From Mycolicibacterium parafortuitum (GTDB taxonomy: Bacteria > Actinomycetota > Actinomycetes > Mycobacteriales > Mycobacteriaceae): a DNA stretch of 64,000 nucleotides. The notes beneath the pieces are model-generated. The model had not been told where the DNA came from, searched no databases, and saw nothing but the letters and a program-made list of their open reading frames with translations. Shown here piece by piece: positions 35,959-45,260 of this stretch. The stretch covers positions 493,440 to 557,439 of the forward strand of contig NZ_MVID01000001.1 in assembly GCF_002086815.1 (NCBI RefSeq), given 5' to 3'. How positions within the stretch are numbered: position 1 is the first letter of the stretch; the number at the start of each line of letters is the position of its first letter. The position numbers and the translations under genes are program-made.

Positions 35959-36539
35959 TGAGCGCCCGCGCGGGCGCCCGTCGCGGGCTCGCCTACGGCT
36001 GGCTGGCGGCGCGCCGCCGGGCCCGGGACATGGTGCTGCCCGCTGTCACCACGGCCACCGGCGCGTTCCTGGTCGTGCTCGTCTTCGGGATGTCCGCCGG
36101 CATCCGCGCCCAGTCGGCGTCTCTCGGCCACGCCGCCGAGATCTCGCGCGCCGTGCTGCTGATCGCGGTCACCGTGCTGCTGGTCGGTGTCGCCGAGGTC
36201 GCCGTGGCCACCACCCGTACCGTCGCCCATCGCACCCGCGAACTCGGGGTGCTGGCGGCCACCGGTGTGCCCCGGGCCCCGGTCGTGGCCGCGCTACTCG
36301 TCGAACCCGTCGTGTCCGCCGTCGTGGGTGCCCTGGCCGGGGCGGCACTGGCGGTCGGCACCGGTGCGGCGCTCGGAATGACCGGGCTGGTGGCCAGCGG
36401 CGTGTCGTATCCGGGGCTGGCGTACGGCGCCGCCGTCGCGACCGCCGTCAGTGTCGTGGCCGCGCTCGCCACCAGCATCATCCCGACCTACAGGGCCGCC
36501 TCCCGGCCACCGGTCCGATCCCTCGCCCAAGGAGGCTGA
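35958..36539 (+). CDS. Short ABC transporter permease subunit (FtsX-type lacking the periplasmic domain)
   Basis: The 193-residue protein overlaps the first permease by one base (TGATG). It has a first helix (VLPAVTTATGAFLVVLVFGMSA), then directly three more helices with the FtsX motif TRTVAHRTRELGVLAATGVPRA and a basic tail (YRAASRPPVRSLAQGG). The large extracytoplasmic domain seen in the partner (about 200 residues) is absent, so the pair would be an asymmetric heterodimer. Sequence between the helices is continuous with no sign of a frameshift, so it is probably a genuine reduced subunit. Confidence 0.75.
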   Translation: MSARAGARRGLAYGWLAARRRARDMVLPAVTTATGAFLVVLVFGMSAGIRAQSASLGHAAEISRAVLLIAVTVLLVGVAEVAVATTRTVAHRTRELGVLAATGVPRAPVVAALLVEPVVSAVVGALAGAALAVGTGAALGMTGLVASGVSYPGLAYGAAVATAVSVVAALATSIIPTYRAASRPPVRSLAQGG

Positions 36540-36541
36540 CC

Positions 36542-37267
36542 ATGACCACGCTCGACGAATCAGCCCGCACGCCAACCGAAGACGGTGCCGCGGGCACACC
36601 GGTGATCGAGATCTCGGACGTCTGGAAGCTGCACAAACTCGGCGACGAGGTCGTCAAAGCTCTGATGGCGGCCGAATTGACCGTGATGCCGGGCGAATTC
36701 GTGTGCCTGATGGGTCCGAGCGGCAGCGGGAAGTCCACGCTGCTCAACATCATCGGCGGACTCGACCGCCCCACCAAGGGCCGCGTCACGATCGCGGGCA
36801 CCGACACGGCCACGCTGACCGAGAGCCAGTACGCGGCGCTGCGCCACGACACCATCGGGTTCATCTTCCAGAGCTACAACCTGATCCCGTTCCTGTCGGC
36901 CGTCGAGAACGTCGAGCTGCCCCTGATGTTCGAACCGTATGACCGAAAAGCTCTGCGCCAGAGGGCCGTCGATCTCCTCGAGCTGGTCGGCCTGGGCCAC
37001 CGGATCAACCACCAGCCGACCAAGATGTCCGGCGGCGAGCAGCAGCGCACCGCGATCGCGCGGTCCCTGATCAGCAACCCGACCCTGGTGCTCGCCGACG
37101 AACCGACCGCCAACCTCGACCACCGCACGGGCGAGACGGTGGTGCGCATGCTGCGCGACCTGTGCTCCACCATGGGCGTCACCGTGGTCGCGAGCACCCA
37201 TGACCCCACGGTGGCCGACGAAGCGAGCCGTGTCGTCCGGATGAAAGACGGACAGATCGTCAACTGA
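36542..37267 (+). CDS. ABC transporter ATP-binding protein (LolD/MacB-type)
   Basis: The 241-residue ATPase has Walker A GPSGSGKST near residue 58, Q-loop IFQSYNLIPF near 109, signature MSGGEQQR near 160, Walker B LVLADEPT near 181, D-loop ANLD and H-loop STHD. The spacing of motifs suits the MacB/LolD export family. It follows the short permease by 2 bp and precedes the amino acid permease by 22 bp. A head of 20 polar residues precedes the catalytic domain. Confidence 0.92.
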   Translation: MTTLDESARTPTEDGAAGTPVIEISDVWKLHKLGDEVVKALMAAELTVMPGEFVCLMGPSGSGKSTLLNIIGGLDRPTKGRVTIAGTDTATLTESQYAALRHDTIGFIFQSYNLIPFLSAVENVELPLMFEPYDRKALRQRAVDLLELVGLGHRINHQPTKMSGGEQQRTAIARSLISNPTLVLADEPTANLDHRTGETVVRMLRDLCSTMGVTVVASTHDPTVADEASRVVRMKDGQIVN

Positions 37268-37289
37268 CCGAGCAAGGGGGAGTTACGAC

Positions 37290-38801
37290 ATGACACAAAC
37301 GGAGCCCGTGCCGCCGACGGCCGAGCGTGACAAGCTGATGACCACCGAGCTGGTTCCCGAGCAGATCCTGCCCAAGGTGATGACCACGTTCGGGCTCACC
37401 GCCGCGTACGTGTTCATCATCTGCTGGATCACCGGTTCCTCGGTGATGGCGGGCGGCGGCTGGACCGCGATCCCGATGTGGGTGCTCGGCATCCTCACCT
37501 TCCTGGTCCCGGCGGGCATGGCCGTCGTCGAGCTCGGCAACCTGTGGCCGGGGCAGGGCGGGGTGTACATCTGGGCCACCCGGACGATGGGCGAGACGTG
37601 GGGTTTCATCGGCGGATACCTGTCCTGGGTGCCGGTGATCCTCAACGCGGCATCCTCGCCCGCGGTGGTGCTGCAGTTCCTGCTGCTGGCCTTCCACGCC
37701 GAGCTCGGCCTGACGGTGAGCATCATCCTGCAGCTGGTGATCCTGTGGACGGTGATCGGGCTGGCGCTGGCGAAACTGGCGGCCAACCAGAAGATCATGA
37801 ACATCGTCTTCGTCGTCTACGGCATCCTGACGTTGACGATCTTCATCTCGGGGCTGCTGTTCGCGGTCGACAACGGCTCGGCCACGCCGTTCAGTTGGGC
37901 CGAGGCGACCATCCCGAACTTCGCGGTGGCCGGCTTCCTGTACGGCACGGTGCTGCTGTACCTGCTCGGCGTCGAGACCCCGTACAACATGGGCGCGGAG
38001 TTCCTGTCGGTGCGCAAGAGCGGGCCGAAGATGATCCTGTGGGGGTCGGCCGCACTGGTGGCCATCTACCTGCTCACCACGCTGGGCACGATGATGGCGT
38101 TGCCCGGCGACCAGATCGATCCGGTGACCGGTGTGGTCGGCATGCTCGACGTCGCCGGATTCCCCGGCCTGATGGAGATCTGCGCCGTCGTGCTGGCGTT
38201 CATCGTCGTGGTCGCGCTGATGACCTACCAGGTCGCGTACTCCCGGCTGATCTTCGTGTCCGGGCTGGAACGCCACCTGCCACGCATCTTCACCCACCTC
38301 AACCCGCGGACCCGCAACCCGGTGACCGCCGTGCTGATCCAGGGCGTGATCTCGTCGCTGATCCTGGTTGGCCTCTACTCGCAGAGCAGCATGGCCAACG
38401 TGACGGTCTACCTGCAGGGCGGTCTGTCCACGGTGTGGCTGATCTCCGGGTTCTTCTTCCTGATCCCGGTGGTCATCGCGCGCAAGAAGTACGCGGATCG
38501 CTATGCCAACGAACAGTTCTGGCGCATTCCCGGCGGCATGACCGGCGTCTGGATCACGGTCGTCGTCGGCACGCTCGCCACCATCGGCGGAATCTATTAC
38601 TCGTTCGTCACGCCGTGGATCGACGTGCCGCAGGCCACCTGGATGACCTGGGTGGGCCTGATCAGCCTGGGCATGTTCGCCCTCGGGCTGACGGTCTACA
38701 TCTTCGGCAGGCGTTCGGCCCACAAGGTGAGCCAGGAGGACGCGCTCGCCCACCTGGCGGTTTTCGACATCGACAAGAAAGCAGAGGAATCAGCGAAATG
38801 A
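37290..38801 (+). CDS. APC-superfamily amino acid/amine permease
   Basis: The 503-residue permease has about 12 membrane helices. The N-terminal APC marks include FGLTAAYVFIICWITGSS and the GLWPGQGGVY-like block NLWPGQGGVYIWATRTMGETWGFIGGYLSW near residue 88. Further helices follow regularly to YIFGRRSAH. It probably imports the amine or amino acid used by the copper amine oxidase encoded next (the stop overlaps the oxidase start, ATGA). The N-terminal 35 residues are polar and cytoplasmic. Confidence 0.88.
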   Translation: MTQTEPVPPTAERDKLMTTELVPEQILPKVMTTFGLTAAYVFIICWITGSSVMAGGGWTAIPMWVLGILTFLVPAGMAVVELGNLWPGQGGVYIWATRTMGETWGFIGGYLSWVPVILNAASSPAVVLQFLLLAFHAELGLTVSIILQLVILWTVIGLALAKLAANQKIMNIVFVVYGILTLTIFISGLLFAVDNGSATPFSWAEATIPNFAVAGFLYGTVLLYLLGVETPYNMGAEFLSVRKSGPKMILWGSAALVAIYLLTTLGTMMALPGDQIDPVTGVVGMLDVAGFPGLMEICAVVLAFIVVVALMTYQVAYSRLIFVSGLERHLPRIFTHLNPRTRNPVTAVLIQGVISSLILVGLYSQSSMANVTVYLQGGLSTVWLISGFFFLIPVVIARKKYADRYANEQFWRIPGGMTGVWITVVVGTLATIGGIYYSFVTPWIDVPQATWMTWVGLISLGMFALGLTVYIFGRRSAHKVSQEDALAHLAVFDIDKKAEESAK

Positions 38802-40768
38802 CACTCGAGGACACCAGGCTCGGCGCGGACCCGGCCACCGGCCATGGTCGCCATCCGCTCGACCCGCTCACCGGCGCGGAGATCGAAGCGGCGGCGGCGG
38901 TGGTGATGTCCTCCGAATATGCCACGCAGACGTTGCGATTCGTGATGATCCAGCTGGCCGAGCCGGCCAAGACCCCGACGCTGACCTTCGATCCGGACGT
39001 TCAGGTGCCGCGCCGGGCGTTCCTGTCGATGTACGACGCGAAGACCATCTACGAGGCCGTCGTGGATCTGAGCGCCCGCGTCGTCGAGAGCTGGACCGCG
39101 GTGCCGGGCCGGTTCCCGTCCTACCTCGTCGAGCACATGACCGGCGTCGAGGAGAAGGTCCGCGAGGACCCGCGCTGGCAGGAGGCGATGCGGCGACGTG
39201 GTGTCACCGACTTCAGCCTGGCGATGATCGACCCTTGGCCCGCAGGCTATTACGGGCCGCAGGACGACTACGAGAACTCAGCGCTGATCTGTCGGCCGCT
39301 GACGTTCGTGCGGGCCGCGCCGGGGGAGAACGGCTACGCGCGGCCCGTCGAAGGCCTGATCGTGAGGTTCAACCTCGACACGATGTCGGTCATCGACATC
39401 GAGGACCACGGCGTGGTGCCACTTCCCCCGAAAGCGGGCAACTACACGTCGGAGTTCATGTTCGACACCGACAACCGGCCGGCGTTCGGCGAATTCCGCG
39501 ACGGCGTCAAACCTCTGGAGATCGTGCAGCCGGACGGGCCCAGCTTTTCCGTCGACGGCTGGCGTGTGACGTGGCAGAAGTGGTCGCTGCGCATCGGCTT
39601 CAACCCTCGCGAGGGTCTGACGCTGCACGACGTCAGCTACACCGACCGCGGCACGGTCCGCCCGATCATGTACCGCGGCGCGCTGTCGGAGATGGTGGTG
39701 CCCTACGGTGATTCGTCGCCGACGCACTGGAACAAGAACGTCTTCGACATGGGCGAGGTCGGAATGGGCTTCTCCGCCAACCCGCTGCGGCTGGGCTGTG
39801 ACTGTCTCGGTGAGATCCACTACTTCGATGCCACGGTCAACGACTCCGACGGCAACGCGGTGACCATCCCGAACGCGATCTGTATGCACGAGGAGGACTA
39901 CGGGATCTCCTGGAAGCACACCGATTTCCGCACCGGGGAGGTCGAGGTGCGGCGCTCACGGCGACTGGTGATCTCGATGATCTGCACCGTCGGCAACTAC
40001 GAATACGGATTCTTCTGGTACTTCTACAACGACGCGTCGATCGAAGTCGAGGTCAAGCTCACCGGCGTGCTGACCACCGGTGCGGTGCCCGACGGAGAGA
40101 CACCGCGGTGGGGCAAGATGGTGGCGCCCGGCATGTACGGGCCGAACCATCAGCACTTCTTCAACTTCCGGCTCGACATGAACGTCGACGGCCCGGGAAA
40201 CAGCGTGTACGAGGTGGATTCGATTCCCGAGCCGGATCCGGAGCTCAACCCGCACCACAACGCGTGGATCACCCGCGACACCCTGGTCGCCTCGGAGGCC
40301 GAGGGGGCGCGGAACTGGGAGCACTCGACGGGCCGCTACTGGAAGGTCGTCAACCCCAGCAAGCTCAACGAACTCGGCAGCCCGGTCGGCTACAAGATCA
40401 TGCCCAAGGACGTCGTCCCGGTGATGGTGCAGGAGGGGTCGGTGATCTACGACCGCGCCCGGTTCGTCCAGCACAACCTGTGGGTGACGCGCTACGACCC
40501 GGACGAGCTGTACGCCGCGGGCGACTACATGTACCAGTGCGCCGAGGCGCAGGGACTGCCGCAGTACGTCGCCGATGACGCGCCACTGGAGAACACCGAC
40601 GTGGTGCTCTGGTACACCGTGGGCGCACACCACGTGGTGTGCCCGGAGGACTGGCCGGTGATGCCGTGCCACTACACCGGGTTCAAGCTCAAGCCGGTCG
40701 GCTTCTTCGACGGCAACCCGGCGCTGGACCTGCCGCCGTCCCCGCCGAAATCCTGCCACGCCGGGTAG
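38798..40768 (+). CDS. Primary amine oxidase (copper/topaquinone)
   Basis: The 656-residue protein follows the Arthrobacter phenylethylamine/histamine oxidase throughout. The topaquinone precursor is Y401 in TVGNYEYG, the copper ligands are H451 and H453 (NHQHFFNF) and H612 (GAHHVVCPEDW), and the catalytic base is D317 (NVFDMGEVGMG). The conserved GCDCLGEIHYFDA and ICMHEEDYGISWKH blocks are intact. No signal peptide is present, as in actinobacterial intracellular enzymes. It oxidises a primary amine to aldehyde, ammonia and H2O2. The H2O2 and aldehyde need further handling; the AhpD-like gene lies just behind on the other strand. Confidence 0.94.
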   Translation: MTLEDTRLGADPATGHGRHPLDPLTGAEIEAAAAVVMSSEYATQTLRFVMIQLAEPAKTPTLTFDPDVQVPRRAFLSMYDAKTIYEAVVDLSARVVESWTAVPGRFPSYLVEHMTGVEEKVREDPRWQEAMRRRGVTDFSLAMIDPWPAGYYGPQDDYENSALICRPLTFVRAAPGENGYARPVEGLIVRFNLDTMSVIDIEDHGVVPLPPKAGNYTSEFMFDTDNRPAFGEFRDGVKPLEIVQPDGPSFSVDGWRVTWQKWSLRIGFNPREGLTLHDVSYTDRGTVRPIMYRGALSEMVVPYGDSSPTHWNKNVFDMGEVGMGFSANPLRLGCDCLGEIHYFDATVNDSDGNAVTIPNAICMHEEDYGISWKHTDFRTGEVEVRRSRRLVISMICTVGNYEYGFFWYFYNDASIEVEVKLTGVLTTGAVPDGETPRWGKMVAPGMYGPNHQHFFNFRLDMNVDGPGNSVYEVDSIPEPDPELNPHHNAWITRDTLVASEAEGARNWEHSTGRYWKVVNPSKLNELGSPVGYKIMPKDVVPVMVQEGSVIYDRARFVQHNLWVTRYDPDELYAAGDYMYQCAEAQGLPQYVADDAPLENTDVVLWYTVGAHHVVCPEDWPVMPCHYTGFKLKPVGFFDGNPALDLPPSPPKSCHAG

Positions 40769-40783
40769 CCGCGCCCGCCGCGG

Positions 40784-41206
40784 TCAGGGTTTGACCGTGT
40801 AGTGACTGGAGATCGCGACGCGGTTGAGCGCGTTGATCGCCACCGCGACCCAGCGCAGCGTGGCGGCCTGCTGTGCGCTGACGGCGCTGGTGTCGTCGTC
40901 GCGCGCCGGCGCGGCGATGTGGGTGATGTCCTCGGCGATCGCCAGCGCCGCGCGCTCGGCGGGGGAGAAGTAGCCCGTCTCCCGCCACGCCGACAGCACG
41001 GCCAGCCGATCGGCCGTCTCCCCTTTGGTCACCGCGTCGCGGGTGTGCATCCGCAGACAGAAGGCGCACCCGTTGAGCTGTGAGACCCGGATCCGGACCA
41101 GTTCCAGGGTCAACGGGTCGACGCCGGCGGCCAGTGCGGCCGCGTCGGCCTGCTCGGACAGCAGGATGGCGGTCTTGTACGCGTTGGGTGCGGCGTTGCT
41201 CAACAT
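40784..41206 (-). CDS. AhpD/carboxymuconolactone-decarboxylase-like protein
   Basis: This 140-residue CMD-family protein has the redox motif CAFC ([16 protein letters not shown] near residue 48) and a downstream His, the arrangement of AhpD-type peroxidase partners. The only intact start is ATG 41206 (MLSNAAP). Upstream, a 17-bp tandem duplication has split the frame from its ribosome-binding site (see 41198-41231). Without one copy the frame would continue from [12 protein letters not shown]. Expression may therefore depend on re-initiation after a 12-codon upstream frame. It may detoxify peroxide from the neighbouring amine oxidase (inference). Confidence 0.82.
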   Translation of the reverse strand: MLSNAAPNAYKTAILLSEQADAAALAAGVDPLTLELVRIRVSQLNGCAFCLRMHTRDAVTKGETADRLAVLSAWRETGYFSPAERAALAIAEDITHIAAPARDDDTSAVSAQQAATLRWVAVAINALNRVAISSHYTVKP

Positions 41207-41231
41207 GGTCCGGGGCTCAACATGGTCCGGG
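41198..41231. repeat. 17-bp perfect tandem duplication at the AhpD-like start
   Basis: The unit GCTCAACATGGTCCGGG occurs twice in direct succession (41198-41214 and 41215-41231). In the minus-strand gene this inserts 17 bases (not a multiple of three) after the natural start region. Confidence 0.9.
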
Positions 41232-41238
41232 TCGCCAT
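41200..41238 (-). other. 12-codon upstream frame created by the duplication
   Basis: ATG 41238 has AAGGAG six bases upstream and reads [12 protein letters not shown] then TGA at 41202-41200. It overlaps the AhpD-like ATG (41206-41204) by seven bases, so ribosomes ending here could re-initiate. Confidence 0.6.
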
Positions 41239-41471
41239 GGCGGTCTCCTTCGGTGGGCGTCGGTCACAGAGAAGACGAGACAAGCGGCACGAACGTGACG
41301 GTGGGCGGCGACGAGCGTGCGCGGACTGCCGAGGCGCGCGGCGTGTCGGGGCGCAGACACGCGCGCTCGCGGTGCAACGGGCCCCAATTGCCAGCGGATG
41401 GCGCGGGGTTTGGCAGGATTGGGGTGTCGTCTTGTCGAGGGCAACCTCGTCTGCGGACCGGAAGGAGCCCG

Positions 41472-42215
41472 ATGGCGGAACCAGTCGCCGACCAGACCCC
41501 CGTGCACAGGCCCGGCTTTTCCAGGGTGCTGCTCAAGCTGGGCGGTGAGATGTTCGGCGGCGGCCAGGTCGGACTCGATCCCGACGTGGTGGCCCAGGTC
41601 GCGCGCCAGATCGCCGAGGTGGTGCGCAGCGGTGCCCAGGTCGCGGTGGTGATCGGCGGCGGGAACTTCTTCCGCGGCGCCCAGTTGCAGCAGCGCGGTA
41701 TGGAGCGAACCCGCTCCGACTACATGGGCATGCTCGGCACGGTGATGAACAGCCTTGCACTGCAAGACTTCCTGCAGAAGGAAGGGATCGACACCCGCGT
41801 GCAGACCGCCATCACCATGGGGCAGGTCGCCGAACCGTACATCCCGCTGCGCGCGGTGCGGCATCTGGAGAAGGGCCGCGTGGTCATCTTCGGTGCGGGC
41901 ATGGGCCTGCCCTACTTCTCCACCGACACCACCGCGGCGCAGCGCGCGCTGGAGATCGGTGCCGAGGTGGTGCTGATGGCCAAGGCCGTCGACGGCATCT
42001 ACACCGACGATCCGCGGATCAACCCGGACGCGGAACTGCTCACCGCGATCACCCACCGCGAGGTCATCGACCGCGGTCTCAAGGTGGCCGACGCGACGGC
42101 GTTCAGTTTGTGCATGGACAACGGAATGCCGATTCTGGTGTTCAACCTGCTCACCGATGGCAATATCGCTCGCGCGGTCGCAGGTGAGAAGATCGGAACG
42201 CTGGTCACCACGTGA
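41472..42215 (+). CDS. pyrH: Uridylate kinase
   Basis: The 247-residue protein has the UMP kinase marks [48 protein letters not shown] and [19 protein letters not shown], and matches M. tuberculosis PyrH almost along its whole length. ATG 41472 has GGAGCC six bases upstream; the long open frame before it is a shadow. It phosphorylates UMP to UDP with ATP. The 230 bp before it hold no gene I can support; frr follows after 31 bp. Confidence 0.96.
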   Translation: MAEPVADQTPVHRPGFSRVLLKLGGEMFGGGQVGLDPDVVAQVARQIAEVVRSGAQVAVVIGGGNFFRGAQLQQRGMERTRSDYMGMLGTVMNSLALQDFLQKEGIDTRVQTAITMGQVAEPYIPLRAVRHLEKGRVVIFGAGMGLPYFSTDTTAAQRALEIGAEVVLMAKAVDGIYTDDPRINPDAELLTAITHREVIDRGLKVADATAFSLCMDNGMPILVFNLLTDGNIARAVAGEKIGTLVTT

Positions 42216-42246
42216 CCGGCGGGCGACAGCGACGGGAGATTACACA

Positions 42247-42804
42247 GTGATCGACGAAACCCTCTTCGATGCCGAGGAGAAGATGGAGAAGGCCGTGTCG
42301 GTGGCACGGGACGACCTGGCGTCGATTCGTACCGGCCGTGCCAACCCGGCGATGTTCAACCGGATCCACATCGAGTACTACGGCTCGCCGACCCCGATCA
42401 CGCAGCTGTCCAGCATCAACGTGCCCGAGGCGCGCATGGTGGTGATCAAGCCCTACGAGGCCAACCAGCTGCGGCCCATCGAGGACGCCATCCGCAACTC
42501 CGACCTCGGCGTGAACCCGACCAACGACGGCAACATCATCCGGGTGTCCATTCCTCAGCTCACCGAGGAGCGCCGCCGCGACCTGGTCAAGCAGGCCAAG
42601 TCCAAGGGCGAGGACGCCAAGGTGTCGATCCGCAACATCCGCCGTAAGGCGATGGAGGAGCTGGCGCGCATCAAGAAGGACGGCGACGCCGGCGAGGACG
42701 AGGTGACCCGCGCCGAGAAGGACCTCGACAAGAGCACCCACCAGTACACCAGCCAGGTCGACGAACTGGTCAAGCACAAGGAAGGCGAGCTGCTGGAGGT
42801 CTGA
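42247..42804 (+). CDS. frr: Ribosome recycling factor
   Basis: The 185-residue protein starts at GTG 42247 ([17 protein letters not shown]). The RRF core [46 protein letters not shown] and [21 protein letters not shown] is complete. It releases ribosomes from mRNA after termination with EF-G. pyrH-frr-cdsA-rlmN is a conserved run; cdsA begins 2 bp later. Confidence 0.97.
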   Translation: MIDETLFDAEEKMEKAVSVARDDLASIRTGRANPAMFNRIHIEYYGSPTPITQLSSINVPEARMVVIKPYEANQLRPIEDAIRNSDLGVNPTNDGNIIRVSIPQLTEERRRDLVKQAKSKGEDAKVSIRNIRRKAMEELARIKKDGDAGEDEVTRAEKDLDKSTHQYTSQVDELVKHKEGELLEV

Positions 42805-42806
42805 GG

Positions 42807-43685
42807 ATGACCGACCAGCACTCGACTCCCGTGGAAGCCAAGCCGGTCGACGAGCCGCCGAAAAAGTCGTCGCGCGCTGGCCGCGATCTGCCCGCAGCAA
42901 TCGCCGTCGGCGTCGCCCTCGGCGGCGGACTCATCGCGATCCTGCTCTTCGCGCCGTACCTGTGGCTGGCCCTGGTCGCGGCCGCGGTCGCGATCGCCAC
43001 CTTTGAGGTCTGCAGCCGCCTGGGTGAGGCCGGCTACCGGATACCGATGATCCCGCTGCTGGTCGGCGGGCAGGCCACCCTGTGGTTGACCTGGCCGTTC
43101 GGCCCGACCGGCGCGCTGGGTGCGTTCGCCGCCACCGTCGTGGTGTGCATGATCTGGCGGCTGGTCGGACAGGGCCTCAACCACACCCCGCAGAACTACA
43201 CGCGCGACATCTCCGCCACGGTGTTCGTCGCTACCTGGGTACCGCTGTTCGCGAGCTTCGGCGCGCTGCTGATCTATCCCGACGACGGCGCCAACCGGGT
43301 CTTCTGCCTGATGCTCGGCGTCGTGTTCTCCGACATCGGCGGCTACGTGGCCGGGGTGCTGTTCGGGAAGCACACCATGGCCCCGGCGATCAGCCCCAAG
43401 AAGTCCTGGGAGGGGCTGGCCGGATCACTGCTGTTCGGCGTCACGGCGTCGGTGGTGGCCGTGGTCTTCCTGCTGGACAAGCCGTGGTGGGCCGGCGTCG
43501 CGCTGGGCCTGATGCTGGTGCTCACCGGAACGCTCGGCGACCTGGTGGAATCGCAGTTCAAGCGCGATCTCGGCATCAAGGACATGAGCAACCTGCTGCC
43601 CGGCCACGGCGGCATGATGGACCGCATCGACGCGATGCTGCCGTCGGCGGTCGCCACCTGGATCGTGCTCACGCTGTTGGCCTGA
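42807..43685 (+). CDS. cdsA: Phosphatidate cytidylyltransferase (CDP-diacylglycerol synthase)
   Basis: The 292-residue membrane enzyme has about eight helices after a polar N-terminus of 30 residues. The family signature is complete at the C-terminus: SQFKRDLGIKDMSNLLPGHGGMMDRID. It makes CDP-diacylglycerol from phosphatidic acid and CTP for phospholipid synthesis. ATG 42807 follows the frr stop by two bases with GAGGTCTGAGG just upstream. Confidence 0.95.
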   Translation: MTDQHSTPVEAKPVDEPPKKSSRAGRDLPAAIAVGVALGGGLIAILLFAPYLWLALVAAAVAIATFEVCSRLGEAGYRIPMIPLLVGGQATLWLTWPFGPTGALGAFAATVVVCMIWRLVGQGLNHTPQNYTRDISATVFVATWVPLFASFGALLIYPDDGANRVFCLMLGVVFSDIGGYVAGVLFGKHTMAPAISPKKSWEGLAGSLLFGVTASVVAVVFLLDKPWWAGVALGLMLVLTGTLGDLVESQFKRDLGIKDMSNLLPGHGGMMDRIDAMLPSAVATWIVLTLLA

Positions 43686-43718
43686 GCGCCCGTCAGCAGG
43701 GGATACTGGAGCGCAGTC

Positions 43719-44816
43719 ATGCCGAATCCACTGCCGCTCGTCTTCGATGCCCCGCGCCGCGCGCTGCCGCCGCGGCACTTCGCCGACCTCACCGACGCCG
43801 AGCGCGCGTCGGCCGTTTCCGACCTCGGGTTGCCGGCGTTCCGGGGCAAACAGCTGGCCAACCAGTATTTCGGCCGGCTGATCGCCGATCCGCAGCAGAT
43901 GACCGACCTGCCCGCGGCGGTCCGCGACCAGGTGGGTGCCGCGCTGTTCCCGCCGCTGCTGGAGCCCGCTCGCGAGATCGAATGCGACCGCGGCGAGACC
44001 CGCAAGGTGCTGTGGCGGGCCAACGACAAGACGACGTTCGAGTCGGTGCTGATGCGCTATCCCGACCGCAACACCGTGTGTATCTCGTCACAGGCCGGCT
44101 GTGGGATGGCCTGCCCGTTCTGCGCGACCGGCCAGGGTGGTCTGAAGCGCAACCTGTCGACCGCCGAGATCCTCGAACAGGTCCGCTTCGCCGCCGCGGA
44201 ACTGCGCAACCGCGACGGTGGCAGGCTGTCGAACATCGTCTTCATGGGCATGGGCGAACCGCTGGCCAACTACAACCGGGTGGTCGCCGCCGTGAAGCGG
44301 ATCATTGCCCCGGCACCCAACGGCTTCGGCATCTCGGCACGCTCGGTCACGGTGTCGACGGTCGGGCTGGCGCCGGCGATCCGCAAGCTCGCCGACGAGA
44401 AGCTCAACGTGACGCTCGCGCTGTCGCTGCACACCCCCGACGACGAGCTGCGGGACACGCTGGTGCCGGTGAACACCCGCTGGAAGGTCGACGAGGTCCT
44501 CGACGCGGCGCGCTACTACGCCGATGTGACCGGGCGCCGGGTGTCGATCGAGTACGCGTTGATCCGCGACGTCAACGATCAGCCGTGGCGCGCGGATCTG
44601 CTCGGTAAGAAGCTGCACGGCAAGCTCGGCCCGCTGGTGCACGTGAACCTGATCCCGCTGAACCCGACCCCGGGCAGTGAATGGGACGCCAGTCCCAAAC
44701 CTGTCGAGCGTGAGTTCGTCCGCCGGGTCCGCGAGCGCGGGGTGTCCTGCACGGTGCGCGACACCCGCGGTCGCGAGATCGCGGCCGCGTGCGGGCAGTT
44801 GGCCGCTCAGGGCTGA
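43719..44816 (+). CDS. rlmN: 23S rRNA (adenine(2503)-C(2))-methyltransferase
   Basis: This 365-residue radical SAM enzyme has the iron-sulfur motif CGMACPFC (C128, C132, C135), followed by [16 protein letters not shown]. Further family blocks are [57 protein letters not shown] and a C-terminal [18 protein letters not shown] with the two conserved Cys. It methylates A2503 of 23S rRNA (and A37 of some tRNAs). Its end overlaps the convergent SnoaL-like gene by 10 bp. The catabolic region starts here instead of the mpt53 area known from M. tuberculosis. Confidence 0.96.
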   Translation: MPNPLPLVFDAPRRALPPRHFADLTDAERASAVSDLGLPAFRGKQLANQYFGRLIADPQQMTDLPAAVRDQVGAALFPPLLEPAREIECDRGETRKVLWRANDKTTFESVLMRYPDRNTVCISSQAGCGMACPFCATGQGGLKRNLSTAEILEQVRFAAAELRNRDGGRLSNIVFMGMGEPLANYNRVVAAVKRIIAPAPNGFGISARSVTVSTVGLAPAIRKLADEKLNVTLALSLHTPDDELRDTLVPVNTRWKVDEVLDAARYYADVTGRRVSIEYALIRDVNDQPWRADLLGKKLHGKLGPLVHVNLIPLNPTPGSEWDASPKPVEREFVRRVRERGVSCTVRDTRGREIAAACGQLAAQG

Positions 44817-45256
44817 ACCGCGCCCGGCCTGTTGACGAACCAGACGTTGTCCTCGCGCAGATGGCGGCTGCGCCAGCCGTCGGGCGTGCGCACCAGGTCA
44901 TGGAAGTAGTAACCGCCACAGCTGCTTTGCTCGGACATGCCGGGCAGTTGCATCGGGTTGTAGAACATCGCGCGCACGGTGGCGGTGTCGCCGTCGGGAT
45001 CCGCTGTGAAGCCGGTGATCTCGACGTTGGTGATGTAGTGCATCGTCCACGGGATCGCCTCGAACGCCTTGCTGAAAAGGTCGGCGATCTCGTCGCGTGA
45101 ACCCGGCGGGATACCGGCCGACGAGTAGTCGATCCGCGCGTCCTCGGTGAACACCGAGCGGTACAGCTCCCAGTCCTTGGTGTCGACACCGCGGGCATAG
45201 CGGCTCAGCAGTGCCCGGATCTCCAGTTCGTCGGCGACCGTCGGAACCTCGCTCAT
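44807..45256 (-). CDS. SnoaL/NTF2-fold small protein
   Basis: The 149-residue protein starts at ATG 45256 ([11 protein letters not shown]), five bases after the aldehyde dehydrogenase stop; a longer frame to 45280 would overlap that gene. It has the NTF2-like cone pattern: [31 protein letters not shown] near residue 15, a central [14 protein letters not shown] helix and the strand run TVRAMFYNP...[21 protein letters not shown]. Members of this fold act as isomerases, dehydratases or cyclases on hydrophobic ring substrates, or just bind ligands. Translation coupling with the aldehyde dehydrogenase suggests a shared pathway. Confidence 0.8.
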   Translation of the reverse strand: MSEVPTVADELEIRALLSRYARGVDTKDWELYRSVFTEDARIDYSSAGIPPGSRDEIADLFSKAFEAIPWTMHYITNVEITGFTADPDGDTATVRAMFYNPMQLPGMSEQSSCGGYYFHDLVRTPDGWRSRHLREDNVWFVNRPGAVQP

Positions 45257-45260
45257 CCGA

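Noticed and set aside
37478..38797. Upstream extension of the amine oxidase frame to 1096 codons
   Set aside because: The first 440 codons lie out of frame on top of the amino acid permease; the oxidase has its own ATG overlap at 38798.
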